Below are positions 1 through 4,145 of a stretch of DNA of 5,131 nucleotides, piece after piece. The stretch covers positions 1-5,131 of the forward strand of contig CALCCW010000342.1 of NCBI GenBank assembly GCA_937900185.1, in the 5' to 3' direction. Below the pieces are notes generated by a model, which saw only the letters and a program-made list of their open reading frames with translations, made no database searches and was not told the origin of the DNA. The translations under genes and the position numbers were made by a program. Each line of letters starts with the position of its first letter. Within the stretch, counting starts at the first letter, position 1. Source of the stretch: QQUK01 sp913009765. GTDB taxonomy: Bacteria; Zixibacteria; MSB-5A5; GN15; FEB-12.

Positions 1-48
1 CGAGATATATCAGTGTGACTGGAGTTCAGACGTGTGCTCTTCCGATCT
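1..48. other. Illumina TruSeq index-adapter sequence (contamination)
   Basis: These bases read as the reverse complement of the TruSeq indexed adapter. They contain GTGACTGGAGTTCAGACGTG followed by TGCTCTTCCGATCT, which ends at 48. The bases before it (ATATCAGT) are the reverse complement of ACTGATAT, which I recognise as TruSeq index 25 plus the constant AT. This is library DNA, not genome. Genomic sequence starts at 49, and the membrane-protein gene on the minus strand is cut here. Confidence 0.97.
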
Positions 49-413
49 AATATGATACCAAGCCCTAAAATTCTGAAAAAATAATCAACTCCTGCTGAGA
101 ATGCTGATGAAAAAGAATATGAACCTCCCCGCTCTATGCGGTTCACAGAATCAATAATTGATGCTGTAGAAAAAAGTCCCATGAGTCCCATAATTATGCC
201 TAAGGGTAAAAGTCCTAGGTATGACGCAATAAGTGCTTTTGGGTCAATATTTTCCATCATTGTTATATCAAACGGATTAGACGGTGATATGCCAAGCATA
301 TACTCAAACTTTAAATTAAAACCGGTTGCAGCGGCAAACATACCGAATATCCATAACCATTTATACTGCCATGCTATTTCAAATGAGCGGCTGACCATTC
401 TTCCATAATCCAT
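49..413 (-). CDS. Multi-pass membrane protein, 5' part only (cut by adapter)
   Basis: An ATG at 413-411 opens a minus-strand frame with no stop up to the adapter junction at 49. It gives the first 121 residues of a longer protein, starting MDYGRMVSRSFEIAWQYKWL. A clear ribosome binding site, AGAGGA (426-421 on this strand), lies 7 bases before the ATG. The peptide is strongly hydrophobic: helix 1 at about residues 15-32 (WQYKWLWIFGMFAAATGF), helix 2 at about 61-87 (rich in G, L, I and M), and the start of a third at about 109-121. The opening pattern, an amphipathic stretch leading into W..LWIFG, is common in uncharacterised multi-pass inner-membrane proteins, some related to the membrane domain of glycerophosphodiester phosphodiesterases. 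I cannot assign a family or function. It is divergent from the lipoprotein gene. The plus-strand open frame over the same bases (136-408) is a shadow. Confidence 0.82.
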
Positions 414-443
414 CTCTGTTTCCTCTTGTAACAATTTATATTT

Positions 444-473
444 TATATACTAAAAAACGTTTGATATATTCAA
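444..473 (-). promoter_or_regulatory. Candidate sigma70-type promoter for the membrane-protein gene
   Basis: On the minus strand TTGAAT (473-468) and TATATA (449-444) are separated by 18 bases, close to the -35/-10 consensus. They would start transcription near 437, leaving a leader of about 24 bases that contains the AGAGGA ribosome binding site. The region is very AT-rich, so chance matches are likely, but placement relative to the start codon is right. Confidence 0.35.
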
Positions 474-488
474 TAAATCAACTTTAAT
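461..488 (+). promoter_or_regulatory. Candidate sigma70-type promoter for the lipoprotein gene
   Basis: TTGATA (461-466) and TTTAAT (483-488) each match the -35 and -10 consensus at five of six bases with a 16-base spacer. Predicted transcription start is near 495, giving a leader of about 34 bases. The -35 box lies beside that of the divergent promoter, inside the near-palindrome TTGATATATTCAA (461-473). AT-rich context lowers confidence. Confidence 0.38.
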
Positions 489-528
489 TTAAGAGAATCT
501 GAAACTTTATTTCAAACAGGGAAATAAT

Positions 529-927
529 ATGATAAAAAATCTCTTTGTAACATGTGTATTTATATCTGCTCTCTTTGTAACTTTTACAGGGTGCGGGAAA
601 AAAGTAGAAAAAGATACTCAATCATCGGCTCCAACTGAATTAAAAGATTCTGTTGTAATTGTTACTATTGGGGTAGATTCTCTCAATGTTTTGGAAGTTC
701 TCAAAGTAAGCCACGAGGTAAACGAAGTATCATCGGCGATGGGGACTTTTGTAAAGGGTATAGATGGCGTTGAAAATAATATGTCTACTTTTTGGTTTTT
801 TGAAATAAATGGCGAGATGGCATCAAAAGCAGCCGATAAAATAATGACTGTTTCAACTGATACTATAAAATGGTATTACCGCCAACCGGGGACAGAAAAG
901 CCGGTTGAAGACACTGATACGTTGTAG
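529..927 (+). CDS. Small lipoprotein with DUF4430 (transcobalamin C-terminal-like) domain
   Basis: The 132-residue product begins with a lipoprotein signal peptide: MIKN, a hydrophobic core at residues 5-20, and lipobox FTGC with the acylated cysteine at C22. It is therefore probably exported and lipid-anchored. A polar linker (about 23-40, rich in K, S, T and E) leads to a compact domain at about 41-117. The pattern there, VTIGVDSLNVLEVLK, then GTFVKGIDG, then FWFFEINGE and finally DTIKWYY (key residues G48, G72, G80, W89, N94, G95, W115), matches what I know of DUF4430, the beta-grasp-like C-terminal domain of transcobalamin-type proteins. DUF4430 occurs in many secreted and surface proteins; its ligand here is unknown, and a cobalamin link should not be assumed. 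The tail is acidic. The ATG has an AGGGA ribosome binding site (518-522) 6 bases upstream. It is separated from kdsA by a hairpin, so it is probably a single-gene unit. Confidence 0.85.
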   Translation: MIKNLFVTCVFISALFVTFTGCGKKVEKDTQSSAPTELKDSVVIVTIGVDSLNVLEVLKVSHEVNEVSSAMGTFVKGIDGVENNMSTFWFFEINGEMASKAADKIMTVSTDTIKWYYRQPGTEKPVEDTDTL

Positions 928-947
928 AAATAAGATAGCAACAGCAG

Positions 948-972
948 GTCAGAACCATTTAGTGGTTCTGAC
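948..972 (+). terminator. Perfect 10-bp hairpin after the lipoprotein gene
   Basis: GTCAGAACCA (948-957) pairs perfectly with TGGTTCTGAC (963-972) around the 5-base loop TTTAG, 20 bases after the lipoprotein stop. It is well placed to end that transcript before kdsA. No run of T follows on the plus strand, so it is not a textbook intrinsic terminator. It may instead be an mRNA-stabilising hairpin or one more copy of the palindromic repeats seen after kdsD. Confidence 0.45.
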
Positions 973-1039
973 AATATTGGCGTAAATACTAAAGATTTCA
1001 TCCATACGAATCTACTTACTAATCCCAAAATCTTTCTCA

Positions 1040-1068
1040 TTGCCTGATTCCCTATACCGCTTTATATT
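1040..1068 (+). promoter_or_regulatory. Candidate promoter directly upstream of kdsA
   Basis: TTGCCT (1040-1045; four of six bases of TTGACA) and TATATT (1063-1068; five of six bases of TATAAT) have the ideal 17-base spacer. A start 7-8 bases past the -10 box falls at 1075-1076, on or next to the kdsA ATG. If real, the operon mRNA would be leaderless, which would fit the lack of a ribosome binding site there. Confidence 0.35.
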
Positions 1069-1075
1069 CAACCGT

Positions 1076-1876
1076 ATGAATATTGATATACAAAAAATAC
1101 AAAACGACCCAAAATCGTTTTTCTTAATTGCCGGTCCATGCGTGGTCGAGTCTGAAGAAATCTGTATGCACATCGCCGAATCGGTCAAAGCAATAACCGA
1201 CAAACTGCAAATCCCGTACATTTTCAAAGCATCATTTAAAAAAGCTAATCGTTTATCGGCAGGTTCGTTTTCAGGAATCGGCGATGACAAAGCTTTGGCT
1301 ATTTTACAAAAAGTAAAAGAAAAATATAATCTTCCAATCTGTACTGATGTACACGAAACAATCGAAATAGACAAAGTTGCCAAAGTCGCAGATATACTTC
1401 AAATCCCAGCCTTTTTATGCCGTCAGACTGATTTAGTCGTCAGAGCTGCCGAATCGGGGTGTTGGGTTAATATCAAAAAAGGGCAGTTTTTGGCTCCTGA
1501 AGATATGGCAAAAATCGCAGGTAAAGTTGACAACGGAAAAATTATGCTGTGTGAACGGGGAAGTTCATTCGGCTATCGCAACTTAGTTGTTGATTTTCGG
1601 TCGCTTTTAATTATGAAAGAAACCGGATGTCCTATTGTGTATGATGCCACCCATTCGCTTCAATTACCGGGAGGCGGCGGAGCGGTCTCTACCGGGCAAC
1701 CGCAGTATATTATCCCGATGGCAAAAGCTGCTGCATCAATTGGGTTCAACGGGCTTTTTGTCGAGACTCATCCCAACCCAAAAGAAGCACTCTCCGATGC
1801 AGGTGCGATGCTTCCGCTTGACCAACTGGAACAACTTTTAACAGAAGTTCTCAAAGTAAAGAAAGCTGCCCATTGA
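1076..1876 (+). CDS. kdsA: 3-deoxy-D-manno-octulosonate 8-phosphate synthase (KdsA)
   Basis: KdsA condenses arabinose-5-phosphate with phosphoenolpyruvate to Kdo-8-phosphate in the cytoplasm, the committed step of Kdo synthesis for lipopolysaccharide. The 266-residue product is a full-length TIM barrel of the DAHP/Kdo8P synthase family: IAGPCVVES (19-27), KASFKKANR (51-59), TDVHE, FLCRQTD, NIKKGQF, CERGSSFGYRNLVVD, YDATHSLQLPGG and VETHPNP. C22, H193, E230 and D241 line up with the metal ligands of the Aquifex-type enzyme, so this is the metal-dependent class; E. coli has Asn in place of the Cys. SFSGIGDDKAL after KANR differs from the E. coli SYRGPG form and resembles Bacteroidetes-type enzymes. 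I chose ATG 1076; an in-frame TTG at 1040 would add 12 residues with no family similarity. Neither start has a Shine-Dalgarno sequence. It is the first gene of the kds operon and overlaps kdsC by one base (TGATG). Confidence 0.97.
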   Translation: MNIDIQKIQNDPKSFFLIAGPCVVESEEICMHIAESVKAITDKLQIPYIFKASFKKANRLSAGSFSGIGDDKALAILQKVKEKYNLPICTDVHETIEIDKVAKVADILQIPAFLCRQTDLVVRAAESGCWVNIKKGQFLAPEDMAKIAGKVDNGKIMLCERGSSFGYRNLVVDFRSLLIMKETGCPIVYDATHSLQLPGGGGAVSTGQPQYIIPMAKAAASIGFNGLFVETHPNPKEALSDAGAMLPLDQLEQLLTEVLKVKKAAH

Positions 1877-2448
1877 TGAGTAAACTGACACCACAAGAAT
1901 TTGTCGAACGGTTTAAAAATATAAAACTATTAGCGTTAGATGTTGATGGTGTCTTAACTGATGATTCCATATATTTTGGACCTGACGGTTTCGAGTTAAA
2001 AAAATTCAATATCTCTGATGGTCTCTTTATGGTTCTCTCAATGCGTGCCGGACTTGAACTTGCAATTGTTTCAGGCAGACATTCTGCAGCAACCGACACA
2101 CGAATGAACGATTTAGGGGTCAAGCATGTATTACAGGCAAAACTTGAAAAATCAAAATATGACGGTAAGGTTCTCAAAGGAACCCAAAGCAAAGTAACCA
2201 TGATAAAACCGTTATTAAAAGAACTTCATATTTCATTTAAACAGGTTGCATTTGTCGGAAATGAAATTTTAGATATTAAACTCGCCAAAGAGTGTGGACT
2301 TTCTATAGCGGTGGCGGACTCATCAAAACAACTTCTTGACATTGTTGATTTTGTCACTGAAAAAAATGGCGGTCAGGGGGCTGTTCGGGAAGTATTAGAA
2401 TATTATTTTAAAGCAATCAATAAAGATGCGAATGATTATTTGATATGA
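1876..2448 (+). CDS. kdsC: 3-deoxy-D-manno-octulosonate 8-phosphate phosphatase (KdsC), HAD family
   Basis: KdsC hydrolyses Kdo-8-phosphate to Kdo and phosphate. The 190-residue product is a capless HAD-superfamily phosphatase of normal KdsC length. Motif I is LDVDGVLTD, with nucleophile D22 and acid/base D24. Next come FNISDGL, motif II IVSGR (S66) and a probable motif III lysine near K106. The C-terminal GGQGAVREV (165-173) is typical of KdsC, where the tail helps form the tetramer active site. Two oddities: motif IV reads VGNEILD (127-133) where KdsC normally has GDDxxD, and there are about 14 extra residues (roughly 88-101, lysine-rich) before the motif III lysine. Activity is likely but not certain. 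The start is ATG 1876, sharing its A with the kdsA stop; a TTG three bases earlier is less likely. No strong ribosome binding site, so translation is probably coupled to kdsA. Confidence 0.93.
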   Translation: MSKLTPQEFVERFKNIKLLALDVDGVLTDDSIYFGPDGFELKKFNISDGLFMVLSMRAGLELAIVSGRHSAATDTRMNDLGVKHVLQAKLEKSKYDGKVLKGTQSKVTMIKPLLKELHISFKQVAFVGNEILDIKLAKECGLSIAVADSSKQLLDIVDFVTEKNGGQGAVREVLEYYFKAINKDANDYLI

Positions 2449-3410
2449 GTAAATATAAAAAACAAGCAAAAGATGTTATCCTTTTAGAAGCCGAAGCGGT
2501 AAAAGCAATGGCTGACAATCTCGATGAAAATTTTGACCGTGCGGTAGATTCTATACTGCTTTGTAAAGGTCGCGTGATTGTTGCAGGTATGGGGAAATCC
2601 GGTCTTATCGGCAAAAAAATTGTCGCAACATTTAATTCAACAGGTATCTCATCATTTTTCTTACATCCTGCCGAAGCAATGCACGGCGATTTAGGTTTGA
2701 TGCGTGATGATGATATTTTAATGCTGATTTCAAAATCTGGTCGGCTTGGTGAAATGGAACAACTTATTTCTACTGCCCGAAGACTCGCTGTTCCTATTGT
2801 TGTGCTGTGCGGGACTGTCGATTCAGAATTATACCAACGGGCTGATATGCCTTTGGATTGTTCGGTCAATCGGGAAGCCTGTCCCAATAATCTGGTGCCG
2901 ACATCATCATCAACAGCCGCTTTAGTCATGGGCGATGCATTGGCGGTAGCACTGCTTCAGGCACGAAATTTTTCTGCTGAAGATTTTGCAGCCTTTCATC
3001 CGGGAGGTTCTTTAGGGCGTAGACTTTTGACAAAAGTTTCCGATGTGCATCACGATGGCGGTGAAATTCCGATTGTCAAACAAGATGCTTCCATGAATGA
3101 TATGATTTTACAAATGACCTCGAAACGACTCGGCTGTGTGGTCACTATTGATGATTCAGGTAAACTGCTTGGGATTTTTACCGATGGTGATTTACGCCGT
3201 TTAGCAGAGAAGTCCGACAGCTTTTATAAACTGAAAGCATCCGATGTTATGATACAGAACCCAAAGACTGTCGATGTCGAGGCACTTCTTGATAGAGCTT
3301 TACAGATGATGGAGAAGTATTCTATCAGCCAACTCCCGACAGTTGATGCAACCGGCAAACTATACGGTATTGTCCACCTGCACGATATTTTGAAATCAAA
3401 GTTAGTATAG
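2445..3410 (+). CDS. kdsD: Arabinose-5-phosphate isomerase (KdsD/KpsF), SIS plus two CBS domains
   Basis: This enzyme interconverts ribulose-5-phosphate and arabinose-5-phosphate, supplying the KdsA substrate. The 321-residue product is full length (E. coli KdsD is 328). The SIS sugar-isomerase domain (about 30-195) shows VAGMGKSGLIG, LHPAEAMHGDLG, SKSGRLGE, REACPNNLVPTSSSTAALVMGDALA and AAFHPGGSLGRRLL. K51, E103, E144 and H185 correspond to the four catalytic residues described for E. coli KdsD (K59, E111, E152, H193). Two CBS domains follow, about 205-258 (ending GIFTDGDLRR) and 265-321 (VMIQNPKTVD to GIVHLHDIL); these may bind a nucleotide or nucleotide-sugar ligand and regulate the enzyme. 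The ATG overlaps the kdsC stop by four bases (ATGA) with no Shine-Dalgarno, indicating translational coupling. It is the last gene of the operon; lpt genes, which often follow in other genomes, are absent. Confidence 0.96.
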   Translation: MSKYKKQAKDVILLEAEAVKAMADNLDENFDRAVDSILLCKGRVIVAGMGKSGLIGKKIVATFNSTGISSFFLHPAEAMHGDLGLMRDDDILMLISKSGRLGEMEQLISTARRLAVPIVVLCGTVDSELYQRADMPLDCSVNREACPNNLVPTSSSTAALVMGDALAVALLQARNFSAEDFAAFHPGGSLGRRLLTKVSDVHHDGGEIPIVKQDASMNDMILQMTSKRLGCVVTIDDSGKLLGIFTDGDLRRLAEKSDSFYKLKASDVMIQNPKTVDVEALLDRALQMMEKYSISQLPTVDATGKLYGIVHLHDILKSKLV

Positions 3411-3421
3411 AAAAATAAGAT

Positions 3422-3448
3422 GTCGAAACCGCAGGGGTTTCGACCTAC
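3422..3448 (+). repeat. Palindromic repeat copy A after kdsD (possible 3' end of operon)
   Basis: GTCGAAACC (3422-3430) and GGTTTCGAC (3436-3444) form a perfect 9-bp stem with loop GCAGG, 11 bases after the kdsD stop. A second, slightly decayed copy of the 26-bp unit (3423-3448) lies at 4046-4071 in the same orientation, differing at two bases. There is no T-run, so it may act as an mRNA end-protecting or attenuating hairpin rather than a strict terminator. The repetition points to a dispersed intergenic palindrome family. Confidence 0.8.
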
Positions 3449-3456
3449 CTAGCTGT

Positions 3457-3564
3457 GAGGCTGTGTCGCAATGTTATTTTAGTTGCGATATTTAATTGTT
3501 ATGTTGGTTATTGAAGTCGCAAAGCGGGCTTGTGAACCAACATTATGTATTGCGACACAGCCTC
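3457..3564. mobile_element. MITE-like 108-bp element with perfect 16-bp terminal inverted repeats
   Basis: GAGGCTGTGTCGCAAT (3457-3472) is the exact reverse complement of ATTGCGACACAGCCTC (3549-3564). Inside are a perfect 9-bp inverted pair, ATGTTGGTT (3501-3509) with AACCAACAT (3535-3543), and a 6-bp pair, TTGCGA (3483-3488) with TCGCAA (3517-3522). The element has no coding capacity and could fold into a multi-stem structure. No target-site duplication is obvious. Length and ends fit a miniature inverted-repeat element or a large structured intergenic repeat; mobility is inferred only. Confidence 0.65.
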
Positions 3565-3583
3565 TTGATTTGGAATCCAGAAA

Positions 3584-3597
3584 TGGGTGGCTACCCA
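3584..3597. repeat. Short hairpin TGGGT-ggct-ACCCA
   Basis: TGGGT (3584-3588) pairs with ACCCA (3593-3597) around GGCT. The surrounding GGGTGGCTACCCAGTTA resembles GGTCGGCTACTCAGTTA at 3992-4008, suggesting both are diverged copies of one repeat module within the island. Confidence 0.45.
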
Positions 3598-3617
3598 GTT
3601 ATATATTGGCACTAAGT

Positions 3618-3641
3618 CACCCTGAGCGGAGTCAAAGGGTG
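3618..3641. repeat. Dispersed palindromic repeat of the CACCCTGAGCGGAGTC type
   Basis: CACCCT (3618-3623) and AGGGTG (3636-3641) form a 6-bp stem around GAGCGGAGTCAA. From memory, near-identical CCCTGAGCGGAGTCGAAGGG elements are widespread in intergenic DNA of several bacterial phyla. Their reverse translation gives the FDSAQGD peptide often seen in spurious hypothetical proteins; the same peptide appears in the minus-strand open frame here. Confidence 0.65.
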
Positions 3642-3754
3642 GAGTATGTAAATATAGTAAAAATGTAGTAGTAGGTTGGCGTTCCGATTCCAAAAAATAT
3701 AATTGTGAGAAACCCGACATTGTTTTTTTATCAAAACTTTATTTAAATTCTACT

Positions 3755-3806
3755 CAACTCCTTTCCGTCGCAGACGGAAACCAGTGCAGAAACGGTTAGA
3801 GCAAAT
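3755..3806 (+). repeat. 52-bp direct repeat, copy 1 (with hairpin)
   Basis: This unit recurs at 4080-4131 in the same orientation with three substitutions in 52 bases and no indels. It begins CAACTCCTTTCCGTC and ends TTAGAGCAAAT. It contains a perfect 8-bp stem, TTTCCGTC (3762-3769) with GACGGAAA (3773-3780), around a three-base loop (GCA). Confidence 0.85.
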
Positions 3807-3906
3807 TTATTGAGTCAGCAATATTTTTATAATTGTTGTTTCCCCTCTCCCAAGTTGTACAGGGATGTTTTTGTTTTAAATTTTGCCATATTGTTCCTGT
3901 TCTGGA

Positions 3907-3931
3907 CTCCGTTCGCAAAGACTGAATGGAG
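3907..3931. repeat. Imperfect hairpin CTCCGTTC / GAATGGAG
   Basis: CTCCGTTC (3907-3914) pairs with GAATGGAG (3924-3931) across a nine-base loop, with one G-T wobble. It is a further palindrome of the island, without evident coding or promoter role. Confidence 0.4.
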
Positions 3932-3945
3932 GGTTTATCAACAAG

Positions 3946-3997
3946 CCCCTTGGGGTGTGGAACTGTTCAAGAATAGAAACCGACCCCAAGGGGTCGG
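3946..3997. repeat. Pair of GC-rich palindromes that are also complementary to each other
   Basis: CCCCTTGGGG (3946-3955) is self-complementary. CCGACCCC (3980-3987) pairs with GGGGTCGG (3990-3997) around AA. In addition, CCCCTTGGGGT (3946-3956) is the exact reverse complement of ACCCCAAGGGG (3983-3993), so two small hairpins or one longer stem could form. The GC-rich stems stand out from the AT-rich surroundings. No T-run follows, so a terminator role is uncertain. Confidence 0.6.
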
Positions 3998-4013
3998 CTA
4001 CTCAGTTAATGTC

Positions 4014-4034
4014 ATTCCCAACTTGATTGGGAAT
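4014..4034. repeat. Palindrome ATTCCCAA-cttga-TTGGGAAT
   Basis: A perfect 8-bp stem (4014-4021 with 4027-4034) with a five-base loop, within GTCATTCCCAA...TTGGGAATCC. It resembles the widespread GTCATTCCC...GGGAATCC intergenic palindromes known in many bacterial genomes. The peptide VIPNLIGNPK encoded across it is a typical artefact of such repeats. Confidence 0.6.
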
Positions 4035-4045
4035 CCAAAAGAATT

Positions 4046-4071
4046 TCGAAACTGCAGGGATTTCGACCTAC
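4046..4071 (+). repeat. Palindromic repeat copy B
   Basis: This 26-bp unit (TCGAAACTGCAGGGATTTCGACCTAC, written here as positions 4046-4071) matches copy A at 3423-3448 at all but two bases. Both changes fall in the stem and are not compensatory, so the perfect stem shrinks to TCGAAA/TTTCGA. It appears to be a decaying copy of the family. Confidence 0.75.
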
Positions 4072-4079
4072 AAAAACTA

Positions 4080-4131
4080 CAACTCCTTTCCGTCGAAGAC
4101 GGAAACCAGTGCGGAAACGATTAGAGCAAAT
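4080..4131 (+). repeat. 52-bp direct repeat, copy 2 (with hairpin)
   Basis: Second copy of the unit at 3755-3806, differing at three positions. The 8-bp stem TTTCCGTC (4087-4094) with GACGGAAA (4098-4105) is intact, and its loop changes from GCA to GAA. It ends 14 bases past the stop of the minus-strand HEPN gene, so on that strand the hairpin, followed by GGAGTTGTAGTTTTTG, could help end that transcript. Confidence 0.85.
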
Positions 4132-4145
4132 AAAACGATACATAT

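Larger units (their letters stand above)
3411..4145. other. 735-bp gene-free repeat island between kdsD and the HEPN gene
   Basis: I find no believable gene here. The open frames at 3483-3668 and 3810-4124 (plus) and 3508-3720 (minus) have no ribosome binding sites or recognisable domains, and they translate the repeats themselves. At least six kinds of palindrome or direct repeat are packed in, two of them present twice. The stretches 3642-3754 and 3807-3906 hold nothing I recognise. The region lies between convergent genes, where such elements do least harm. Confidence 0.75.

Noticed and set aside
136..408. Plus-strand open frame of 90 codons
   Set aside because: It is antisense to a minus-strand frame with a proper ribosome binding site and clear transmembrane helices. 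Its own peptide shows no domain and no upstream ribosome binding site.
1012..1383. Minus-strand open frame over the start of kdsA
   Set aside because: Shadow of kdsA; the plus strand has unmistakable KdsA motifs through this region.
1635..1841. Second plus-strand open frame inside kdsA
   Set aside because: Out-of-frame shadow within a fully conserved KdsA sequence.
1851..2201. Minus-strand open frame over kdsC
   Set aside because: Antisense shadow of kdsC without recognisable features.
2417..2929. 170-codon minus-strand open frame over kdsD
   Set aside because: Long but antisense to a full-length KdsD with all four catalytic residues; low-complexity serine/isoleucine-rich composition is typical of a shadow.
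3457..3564. tRNA or riboswitch
   Set aside because: The stems do not form a cloverleaf with the conserved tRNA bases, and no known riboswitch core is recognisable. The perfect terminal inverted repeats fit a mobile or palindromic element better.
3508..3720. Minus-strand 70-codon frame containing FDSAQGD
   Set aside because: The peptide is the translation of dispersed palindromic repeats and the right half of the MITE-like element, not of a gene.
3810..4124. Plus-strand 104-codon frame in the repeat island
   Set aside because: It spans the GC-rich palindromes, the ATTCCCAA palindrome, copy B and most of the second 52-bp repeat. The peptide has no domain and no ribosome binding site.
3411..4145. 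CRISPR array
   Set aside because: Repeats are of different kinds, at most two copies each, and not regularly spaced; no cas gene is in the window.
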